From Ciona intestinalis (taxonomy: Eukaryota; Chordata; Ascidiacea; Phlebobranchia; Cionidae), in the NCBI RefSeq assembly GCF_000224145.3, contig NC_020171.2, positions 879,391 to 943,390 on the forward strand: 64,000 nt of DNA, read 5' to 3'. Both the position numbers and the translations under genes were made by a program. Positions 43,828 to 55,800 of the stretch are shown here, piece after piece (positions within the stretch are counted from its first letter, which is position 1; each line of letters begins with the position of its first letter). The notes under the pieces were generated by a model. The model was not told the DNA's origin, did not search any database, and saw only the letters and a program-made list of their open reading frames with translations.

Positions 43828-46800
43828 ATGGAAGCCGGAAAACTTATTTGCATTGCGACTTTGATTTTGGGAGCTATATGTTTCGGTAAGTTGGTATTAA
43901 AACCCGAGTTCGTATAAATATGTTTATATACGGACACTGATTAAAACAGTAAGTTATGCGCATGCTATATAAAATACCATAAGATAACTTTTATTTATCC
44001 ATATGAATACAGTAACATAGATCAGATTAATTTAAATAGCGAAAAGACAGGGCTTAGCGGCAAAACGACAGTCGTTAAAACACACTTTTATATTAGGCAA
44101 AAAAACAAACTAATTCGATGTTTTCATTTTAGATTTAAAACATATTGTTTACATAAAATCTTTTCCATAATTTAAATATCGCATCGCACAGGAATCTACA
44201 AATTAGTTGCATCTTTTGTACAAAGTCTATTAAATAATTAATTAGTGTAAGGCTTTCATTACCGGTTTTCACGGTTTAAATTCACGTTCGAAACGTAAAC
44301 TGTAATTAAGTAAAAGCTATAACATTTCTAATGAAATTAAACAACGGAAAATATTCTAAGACGCCAAGTTGTTAAATTATTAAAAAGTCTCGTTCAGCAA
44401 GCATGTCGGTGTATGGATATACTTGTTGTTATTAGTGATATACAGCGTGTGTTTATAATCATTTAAACTTATTTGTGCATAGGCGGTATCTTGTAAATAC
44501 TATATTGTGGAATAAATGCACGTTTTTAGAGTCGTGATGATTTAATTCTGTGAATATTCTTTAGTTACTACTAAATGGGACGATAAAAGCATATACCATC
44601 TTATACCTAGCTATACGATATTAAATATTTATAAAACAATGTTTTAGTTAAACTGGTTAAAAGTAGGTCCATAGCAACTGCGCGTCATAGACTTAATATT
44701 TAGTAAACATGGCGTAATTCCTCACTAAAATAGTTGATAAATTAAACAGATAATGTTGTATGGTACGGTCAAAAATACTGTTTCATAGATAATCAGATTA
44801 AAATCTCGTTGAAGTTAATATTTACGTTCGCCAGACCAATAGGCAATTTAGATTGCTGAAGCAGATTGTGGTCGGTATGTTTTCTATAACTAAGTATACT
44901 GTAAATAACTGTAAATGCTATAGTCAAAAATAACGCATTCTACACCGAACAAAATACGCAGAGATAGATATACACGTATGTTGTATAAAGTGACATGATA
45001 CAGTTTAAATCTTTAATAAGACTGCGTATAAAACCATGCAATAAACACGACTTACAAATATTGTGTTTTTCGCGTAAAAAATCTATACTCGGTGGATTGT
45101 TGGGTTATTTAAAATATACGCGAAGTTTTTCCCACGTTTTTTAATTTGTTTTAGTTTGTTTTTTAGTTGTAAGTTGTTTGCTGTTTCAAGTGCTTGTCTC
45201 GTTGCGAAAACAAACTTTGCGAAGTGTAGTAGCGAATAGAAAACGTGGGAACGGTAGTTTTCGGAAGCCGGCTTTACACTAACAAGCATAACAACTATAA
45301 CGTGCAGTTCTATAGCATCTTTTACTTTGACGTTGCTCCTACTCGCTCTAATTTGTTTGTTTCTTTCCTTCTCTTCGCCCCCAGTATTTAAACTGGTATG
45401 TTTACAAATACGATACAGGGTTTAAACGACTGTGAACTTTTACAAGTAAGCCTATATCTGTACAACTTTTAAAAGAGAATTTTTAAACCAATATACCGAC
45501 TTTATACTGACATTAAAATTATAAATTTAACCCAACCGAAAAATTAGAATCAGTCAAAATATATATGTCGATGTATATGACATTTCATAACGTGAGGTGC
45601 TACAACGAGACGCTTGAGCTCTGAAATTTAGTCAAACATTGGCGCAATACATTGCAGCGTACATCACATATACGCACCGCAAAGCAACGTGTTAAAACCT
45701 GATTATATCGGTCGTAAAAAACATTTGCCCTTACGAGTGTTTACAATTCCTTGTCACTTGCAAGTGACTAGCGTGTAAACAAACATGTATGAAACTTACA
45801 CCGACAACCACGCATCGTCATTCTAGCTTTGCATACCCAGGTCAGTGGAGTTCGACAACGTGTTAAAAGTAGCGAAGCGATAAACAATTTGGAAATTTCC
45901 GAAACTCGACCAGATATAAGTTTATACAATAACAATTCATTAGTGACCTTTTGTCTTGCGAGAACTTGGTTTCAGAAAACGTGTATGGTCATAATTGAAA
46001 AGTTACATCAAATTTTAAAACGAACTTTAACAAAAAATTACAAGAAAAGATAACACGATTTCTCAACAGTTAATATATTAAGTAATACACGACAAATCAA
46101 CTCAAACCCCTACTTTCGACAGCGAAGAGCATACCGAAATCGGTACTGTACTTTACAACTTCAACCCTATATTGTAGCTTTCCCCGAAATCGGTGCCGTT
46201 TCTACTAATTCGAAACTGACCTGTATTTTACAGCCTATTATCCACGTATTTTAGGTCGGGTACGGTATCCTGGCAAAGCCGGTAAATTGGTCAATTTAGG
46301 GTATCCGGTTATGTTATGATAACTGGTTTTACTTACCGAATTAGCACGTTGGCTACACGAAGTATAGCGATGGATAGATAACTACACGAAGTATAGCGAT
46401 GGATAGATAACGGGAATTTCCTGCTGTGTGTAATAAGTTCCGTGTTTTGAAGCGAAATGAGAGAACTTGTAGGGATTCGAACATGGATGTCCAATATAAT
46501 CTGGCATGAAGAAAATATGAGAGTTAAATGTGTATCGTTTGTCTGTGTATTGGAGAAAAATATACTGGAATATTTAGATTAATATAGTATATAAGTGTGT
46601 AAAGTTTCTAACAGAAAATTTCGTTGCCTGTTTTTGCTATTGGTTGTATATATAGTCGTGTGAAACAATACAATAGTCTAGATGCGCAACGAAAGTTGTG
46701 TAATCTCTTTGTGTTGCGCGAAATAAACAAGGATCACCCGAAGTGAGATGTTTCGCGTACACTGTGACGTCATAGTCGTCACACATTGTGACGAAACACG

Positions 46801-49800
46801 AAAGGTTCGGGATGGAATTTATTTTCCAACGAATGCAGACAAAACGACATCAAAACAGTAATGAGCAAAACTTTGAGTATGCAAATTTAATATTTGCCAA
46901 ACCGGTCCAGACTTTTACACGTCGTGTTAAGATATATATTACCTTTACGTGTTGCAAAATACGTAAGCACATAATATCGGTCATAAAACTCAAGGTACCG
47001 GACGTGGACAATTAATTTCAGATGTTAAGAACACGTGATCTAAGGGGCCGCATGACGTTGCACGTTACCGTGACGTAACGTGTTATTGTGACGTAACATA
47101 TACTCCTGCCCCCGGCGTAAAAGTGACGAAAAACAACGGTTGCAGAATTGCTAACGGTAGAAAACAAACAAAACGACAATTATTTAATTTAAAAGTTTTA
47201 CAACCGACAGCTAATTGCAATTACGATGCTCATTGCTATTCCATATACAAAATTACTATGAATTTTCTGCTATTTTCATTACAAAGCTTATTATGTATGT
47301 GCATGAAATTATTACCCCCTGAATGAGTATCTAAAAACGACAGGCAATTATAAATAAACGAATGGACGATAACAGCAAACGTTATAGAGAAGAAAAATTA
47401 CATAAGAACAAATAATAGGTTGGGTAAAATGGTACATGTTTTGGTAAACAAAGAATATTTACATAATTATATAGACGTATACCTGCGTCTCCAAAATAGC
47501 GTTGTATATGGATATGGGGTATTCTGTGGTAACGATATCTACTTTACCCCGCGGTTCTTTCTTTCATAAGTACCAAGTTATTAAAAAGTTAAAATTAAGG
47601 TTTAGAAGTCAGATATTATTCTGGATTTTAAGATTTCAAGATAAATCCTAAAATTTAGCTCTAAACGTTTATACCCTCGCTCAATTACCGGTACCCCTGG
47701 ATATTGATACCATATTACGTCAGATCTGACCGCTGCACTACGCGACAGCGCCGCCGGATTGTGACGTCATAAACGAATCGCGAGTAGTGGAACTGCTCTG
47801 CCCGGCAGACATTTAGACATATACAGCACTTCGGAACAGATGCGTCAAAATCACGGTCATGGGTGACATGTATATAGGTTCAACACTATTTCATGGGTTG
47901 TAAAAGCTCGTTAAACAGACCTGCTCGGCAAAGGGCACGCAGCCTGAAAATCCAGGTGTATGCAATGCAACTTGGACGTGGTTTATAACCCCTTAAATCT
48001 AACCGGTGGGCGAACAATTTTTGGAAAAGAATTAAAATGACTCGTGGTTTGTCTGTTGAAGTAGCGAATCCTTTCGACCAGTTAAATGTAAACAGGTTTT
48101 AAACCTAAGTGTGTTTAATTACTAGTTTTATCGCTATAAATCCTGTCTTTTTGTTTTAAATATTTAATCTTCGCTACCGTAATCGAACTGACAAAAAAAC
48201 TATTATTATACCGTTATAATTATTATAATTTTCCTTTTTTAGAACTTGTCCTCGGCCAAAACCAATGCCAACTGCTAGTCGAACGAAGGTGTGTATAAAA
48301 TTATATTTTATTAAATGGAAAGTTGTATTATGCAAAAAATGGAATGAAAAGTTGTGTTATGCATCGTAATAGAGTAATGGGCCAACTCTGACTTAAACTC
48401 TAGTTTCCATAGGGTGCCTCGTTGTAGGACCTCACTCATATAGAATATGATATGATACGTCTAAGAGCGGCAGTAGGCTATGTTTTCAAGAGTTGAAATT
48501 TTTTTTGACATTTCAGATTAGATTGCTCTGTATCTGGTGGCGCCGAAGATTGCGAAAGAGCAGGGTGTTGCTATGACCCGCAAGATTACGCCAATACACC
48601 GAAGTGTTACTTCGCAGCTAATCGACGTGAGTGTAAAAATAGTGGAACATGAAGTGTATCAACACCATGTCTGGGCCACAGAGCCTCAAAACGAGCATGC
48701 AATCAATAGATACAACATGTGCGACTAGTTCATGTTATAACTCGATTGCGAACATGTGATGTATGAATATATATCTTGTATGTGTGTGTGGTGAATAAGA
48801 AGATACCCCTGTTGTATAACTCAACAGTGAGCATGAGATGTATAAATGCACAATGTGTGTCTGGTGTATAATAGTATAATTCAAATCTGGCGGTAGCAAC
48901 ATAAACATATAGTATGGTGGGGGAATATGGGACACTTTTTCATTCCATTTTCCCGTCCAATTTGGTAGTAAACAAAAAACTTTCAAAGAATTATAAAACC
49001 ATATCCTTACGACTCCCAAAGACTGTTGTTAATTGTTTGAAACATGATCAGGATATTTTGCTATTATGTGTCAAAGGTGTCCTATCTTCCCCCACCCTAC
49101 TATATATAAACTACAACAAATATACATGTGGTTTAAACATTAACTACTTTACCTTTAGTTCCTTCCTACTCCGAGTGGAATGAATGGACAGAATGCGGAC
49201 GAACTTGTGGATCCAGTTCACAACGACGAACAAGACGGTGTCTGTATTGGGATAGAAGGGTCGCCCCAAGAGAACTCTGTCAATCTGGAAGCACTGCAGG
49301 AACACTCATAGAACAACAGGCTTGCAATAATGGAGATTGTCCTGAAGGTATAATAAATGTTAATGGTGTTAAATACATGTTTATGCGTAGCAAAGAAATA
49401 TTTGTCCATTCTATTACATGAGAGTGAGGCACCCCTGATGCTGGGATGTAGGCCTCTTGGTCCCAGTTTATTCTATTCTAAAAAATGAGATCTTCAGTGA
49501 GGCACACCCGAGACCTGGGATGTAGGCTTGTTGGTCCCAGTCTATTCCATTCTATGAGAATGAGGTCTTCAGTGAGGCACACCCGAGACCTGGGATGTAG
49601 GCTTGTTGGTCCCAGTCTATTCCATTCTATGAGAATGAGGTCTTCAGTGAAGCACACCCGAGATCTGGAATGTATAGACTTAGTGGATCCAATCCAATTT
49701 TCCCCAATTAATCCAATGGTTGGGCCATATTGTTCCATTGAAGCGTAGGCTATCACTACAGTTTAAAACGCTTTTTAAAGTGCTGGCAAAATATACGCAG

Positions 49801-52800
49801 AGTTTTTAGGCTTAACACCTTCTTATATAGCGGAACTAAAAACTTATACAAAACAGTAAAAATACATTTATAATTTCCAGTAACACCTGGAACGTCTTGT
49901 GTTGAATTGCCCCGCCATACTGCAACTTGTCGTGCACGAACACGGGATTGTAGAAACGATACAGCAGTTGCGAGAAGATGCCCGATAACTTGTGGGTTTT
50001 GTCCTTCAGTGTCGACGACAGCAGGTAAGCTGTTTGAGATAGCCGCGGTTTAAGCCAATGCATGTGTAGGTGTTTATTACAACTGTGCATAGCAGCATAA
50101 CCAATGTTTTAGTTTAAATTCGACTTACCTGGACATTTTCTCATCCGGTAAGAACTGTTGAAGATATTGGATATACTGTTAATAGTCTCCTTTGGCTTTA
50201 TAATACCCATGTAAAATGGGCTACTTAGTGTGTTTAGTTTACAATGCAAATAACTGGGAATTTACACATAGGCTATTTTACAAAGAAAAACACAACTTTA
50301 CTGTTAGTTTCTTGTACAATTCGTTTTTCTTATAAAAAACACATGCATCTCGTTTTTACTAGTTTTTTACTAGGTAATTTTTACAGTAATTGTGTCGAGC
50401 AACTACATACAATCGCGACAGTATTTTTAAGTCTATTTTTCAAGGTAAATCCCTTAGCCCAAGTTTCTATATTCGTTTAAGAAGCAAATAGTTCGTTTCG
50501 TTATCACGATACATTCCACAGCTTCTTGCTCGGACAGTAACCCTTTGTGCCCTGGGTTCCAACGGTTTTGTCAAAGCCTTGGGTATGTAAGAGACTTGTG
50601 CAAAGTAACATGTGACAACTGTGGCGATCAAGCAGGGGGTAATGGGCCATCAGCCTCTACAGCTTCAACAACAACTACTACGACTCCAGCACCTACAACA
50701 ACGACCACCACACCCGTGCCGACAAGCCACCCGTTGCGTAAGTGTACAATACAACGCACAATACGCTATATTCCGCCAGTACACTATAGTTTTAAACATG
50801 TTAGGTAGTTCGTGTAGGGCTGGTTCAAAGATAAACACATGAAATTCGCGTTAAATTTAACTTAAAATAGCCTGTAAATGGATCCTTCATGCTTAACTGT
50901 ATATAACTAATTTCTTAAAGATACGTTCGGATTTTTTAAAGATACGTTCACCAAAGCCGTTAGGTTCTACTATACTAGGCTATATCTCACCCTAAACTTT
51001 TACTTTGTTTACAGATATTTGCATTGATGAATACCCAACATGCTATCGGGTTACTGAACTTTGTAATCACCCACGACATCGAAGTGATGCATTGAAGCTA
51101 TGCAGAAGAACCTGCAACTTGTGCCATCTAGGTACAACAACGACAACTACTACAACAACAACAACAACTACCACACCCACCACAACCACAACAACGACAA
51201 CTTTACCTACCACAACAACTCAGTTATTAACACTTCTTACAACTCCGATGCCCACAACACTAAGAGAACTAATTACTTCGGGTAGTTAATTGTGTTTTCA
51301 CTACTTCATTTGTAATGATGAATTGTCTCATTTGTTTTTTTCTTCGAAACAAAATTAGCGTGTGTCATAGGAAACGAGACTTATTGCTCCAAACCGGTAG
51401 TCCATTTTTAGTTGTCTAAATTGAAAGCCATACAGATAAACAATAGGGCAAAACGTGGGTCATTTACGATCACAAAACAAACGCCAGAGGATTTCTTTCA
51501 CACCCCCAACCAACTGTCGGCAACAACCTATACTTTAACACTTGTTGCATAGGCGACGAGTGTTCGAACCTGTTGGAGGACGAGCAATGCGAAGAATGGG
51601 AATCCTACTGCGAGGAGTACGAAAACATCAGAACAGTTTGCAAATATACATGCGGATGTCCGGATTCAGGTTTGAAAGTTGCTTCACTATATTGTAGATG
51701 TGTTAAGTTATTGAATGGCACGGTGTGTATAGCTGCTACATAAGCATGGTCAGGGCTGGATTTTTGGAAAGAATTTGTGGAACTATAAGCTGATTTAGAG
51801 TAGACAGTTGTTGTAGGCCTAATCTACATTTAACTGACGACATTTCGGTTAAATATTTATCGAGCTTCTAAAACACGTTCTGTTGGGTTCCTGCTAAAAA
51901 TCTATCCGTTGGTGTTCAAATACTACCGCAAGACTGTTATACCACGTATCTTACTTTTAATTGTGTAGCCTATAGCAAGATATATCTTATACTAAACTAC
52001 AAGGGGACAAATAACTGTAACAACTGGCTTGTGTAACTGCAGCTTTGGGTACCATAGTTTAAATAGGAACTTCAAAACAGACAAATCACCTTAAACTTTA
52101 TTTGTTCTAATAAATATTCCATTCTCCAGAAGGTAGCAGGTCGGTTCCTACACCAAGAACACAGGCAAGTACAACGACGACAACGACACAACCTACTACA
52201 ACGACGACAACAACTACACAGCCTCCTACAACTACTACAACAGAAGCAACCACAACGACGGCGTTGCCTCTTATAGGTGATTTCAAATGTTCGGGTTTCG
52301 ACCGTCGCGGCCGCCCATGTAAAAAGCATTTACCCCCGGCGATTTTTCCAGAGTGTACAGACGCCTGGCATTACTGCAGAGATTTGACATCCCTTTGCAA
52401 CCAGCCGACCTTGTACCCAGGGGTACACAATAGTTGTAGGCGGTCGTGCAATAACTGCCCGACAAGGTAATAACTTGTCATGCATCTTGCCCTTGTAATG
52501 CACTAACACTCTGCTAGAAAAAATGCCATTTTCGCACGCGGCGTAGCCCCTAGCCTATTTTGCCAAAATTAACTGTTTTTGCTTCTGCTTGCCGCCTCTT
52601 TACTGCTTTAAACGCAAAATTAATCCTGCTTTTGCTTGCGCTAACCGACTCTTTATTGTTTTGAACGTCACGCTAATTTCTTTTCTGCGCACATGTAAAT
52701 GTCCTAACAGTTTCTTTTAACATGTAGAACTGTGTCTTCTGTGAACTGGTTTAAGCATTTCTTATTCTTGCTCGAAATTAACAAAACAACCGAGTTTCTC

Positions 52801-55800
52801 ATTAACGTCTTAAATGCTTTGTAATTATAACTTTCTTACATTTTTCTACTAATGTTTTAATACCAACTGCATGAAAAAAAATTTTTTTTGCACGAGATAT
52901 TATAATACTTGTCAAACAACTAAATGAGATCTCAAGAAACCTAAAGGGCTTGTCGTGAACTCTACTCTGTTGGGGAACATACTCTGCAGCTGACTACCAA
53001 TCAAATAAAACTACACAGCAATCTGCACTTCACTTATATTTCTGTTGTACACAGTCGTCATTTTTCCTGTTTTTTTCTTCGAATAAATTTGTTTTCATCA
53101 TTCTAATCTCTTATTTCTGTCCAGCACTGTACAGACGCCCATACAAGGTAATATGCGGTAGTTGCTTAACACCAAGCTTGTTAGATAGAAAATAAAACCA
53201 TTAACAAAATGTAGCAAACTAATATAGCATGCATGCTACAAAACGAAACCTGAAATTTTAAATAAAAATTTCAAAAAATTACAAATTGCGCAAAATGCGA
53301 AAAAAATACAAAAAAAACTAATTAAAAACTGCGAACAAACAATGAAAAAATAATATTAAAATTAGTAGTAAAACTAAAAATAACTTGGTTTTTAGCTAGC
53401 ATGATAGTATATGTAGTTATAACAGAACTGGCTGTTGTTGCTTAGCAGTTAACAACAGAAAATAAACGATAATGCATGTTTTAGCATAAAACCATCTTAA
53501 AAGCAAACCCATTTTGTGGCTGTTGCAACAACAATTATTGACTAAAATGCATACAATGCCAATTAATATCAATCTTTTAAAGTTATTTTGTAGCATTTAT
53601 AAACTGGGACCCATTTTAGGATTCGAATATACCAAACTGCTTAAAGCTTTTTGAAATCTTATAAATATAGATTATAAAGTATAAACTTTTCAAAACCATT
53701 GTAAAGGCATTGCCAAAAGTAGTACAACTAAATATGATGGGCAAATTTAAATCCATGTAAAACTAACAAAAAACTACAAATGTTCTAGCTACAACTGAAA
53801 GTACAACAACTTCTACAACACTACTACCTCCAGTAATTCCAACACAACAACAAACAATACCTCAAACACCACCCCCCACACCACTTTTACCAACAACAAC
53901 AATACCACAAACACAACCACCTACAACAATCATTTTAGCTACAACACAACCCCCAACAACTACAAGTGTTATAAGAGATGCTTCAGCCAGAAGTCAAGGT
54001 ATTTTATAAAATGAAATAATCTTCTATTAAGTAGTGTATTGGGACAAAACTTGGTAAATATTATTTAAATATAAACTAACAGAAAATCTATTCTATTTTA
54101 CATGTAAGGTCCTGTATCACAGTATTTCATAGGATTTGACATTTAAGCCAGAATTGTTTTATTATCTCAACACCGAGGGTGCTACAGGCCATTTTAGTGA
54201 CCAGTGGTTTTAGCGATATCCTTTAGTTACAATGCAAGCAGCTAACCACTTACCAACAGCACAAAACTATTTTAACAGATTGCACAATATGACCCTGCCA
54301 CAAAACAACTCAATAGGCCTATTAAATAAAAATTTTGGCTACCGACCAAGAAGTTAGGTAGCTAGTGCTAAAGGTCTATATATGTATGTATATAAATTTT
54401 AGGTTTCATAAGAAATTCACACATACCACTTTTGTAGTTGCAGATTGTGTTGATACAATTCCGCATTGTGTTGAAAGTCTTTGTAACCATTCAACCTATG
54501 GTTCATATTATAGAGCTACATGTCCAAATACTTGTGGGGTTTGCACAGACCGGTAAGAACCTGGAAAATAATATTATTAATTGGTGCAACAAAGGGTTAA
54601 TTCCCCTCTCCTCTGTGTTTTCTTAATAAGTCCTTCTCCATCAAGAGATAGCGAAAACAGTATGGTATGTTACGGGTTAGGATTCTTGGTGTTACTGTGT
54701 AAAAGGAACACATAAAAGTATTTTCAATGGACACTAACAAAAAAAATATTGGTAAAAATAATTAAGGCTAATTTACAACAATTCTGATAAAGACAAGAAG
54801 CAACAGAAGCACCTACAACAGAACCCCCAACAACAATTCCTGCAACCGACCCACCAACAGAACCCCCAACAACAGAAACAACAACAATTCCTACAACAGA
54901 CCCACCAACAGAACCCCAACAACAACAACTCCTCCAACAGAAACAACGACAGAAGAACGGTCTGGACCGCCAGGTATTTTCAAGAAAACAAAAAAAAACT
55001 TATTAATAATTGTTTACGAAATTGAAATTGCTTTCAGTGATTTGCTCTGATCAATTGAACTCCTGCAAGAGATATACAAATAACACACGATGGTGCAATG
55101 TGTTTACATTCCTAAAAACTAGCTGTCCAGTTGTATGTGGGACTTGCCCACCAGGAAGTATTATAACAGGTTAGATTATTGTGGCATTAGGTGTATCATA
55201 TATAGAAGACTATGTATAAAACATGGGGTATTTAATATGGTAAAGCATGGGTAATTTCTGATTTTAAATTTGTGTAAAATATGGGCTACAACATACAAGG
55301 CTGTTGAATGTAAAATATTAGGGGATAGTCTAGGGGATTTTATTATAGTTTGGGGTAAAGTTCGATGGTTGGGCACTAATGCATGCAGTGGAAAAGGAAA
55401 TTAGGTGTTAAATTTTGAGCTATATAAATTTTAACTATGCCATTAAACTTAGCAATTAAACATTTGTTTATTACTTTTCAGCTCGGGTTATTCCAACAAC
55501 AACCACAGCAGCAACAACAACAGTTCAAACAGGTGATTTATATAAAAACTTACGAAAACAAAAAAAATACCAAAAAAAATATAATTTCTTGTTATAATAA
55601 TACCAAGTGATCAAAAATTTATAGTTAATTAGTTATCTTCAATATCTCATAGTTTTCTTCATTAATTTTCAATTTCAGGAACTCTTTGCCAAGACCAGAG
55701 CAATTTATGTTTACAATACGACTCCAACCACGCTGGGTGCCGATATGTATTAAATTTTCAAACCAATTGTCCTGTTACTTGTAACAGATGTCCACCTGGA

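Noticed and set aside
49478..49756. Open frames of 87-92 codons on both strands
   Set aside because: They are produced by the 75-bp tandem repeat, whose length is a multiple of three.
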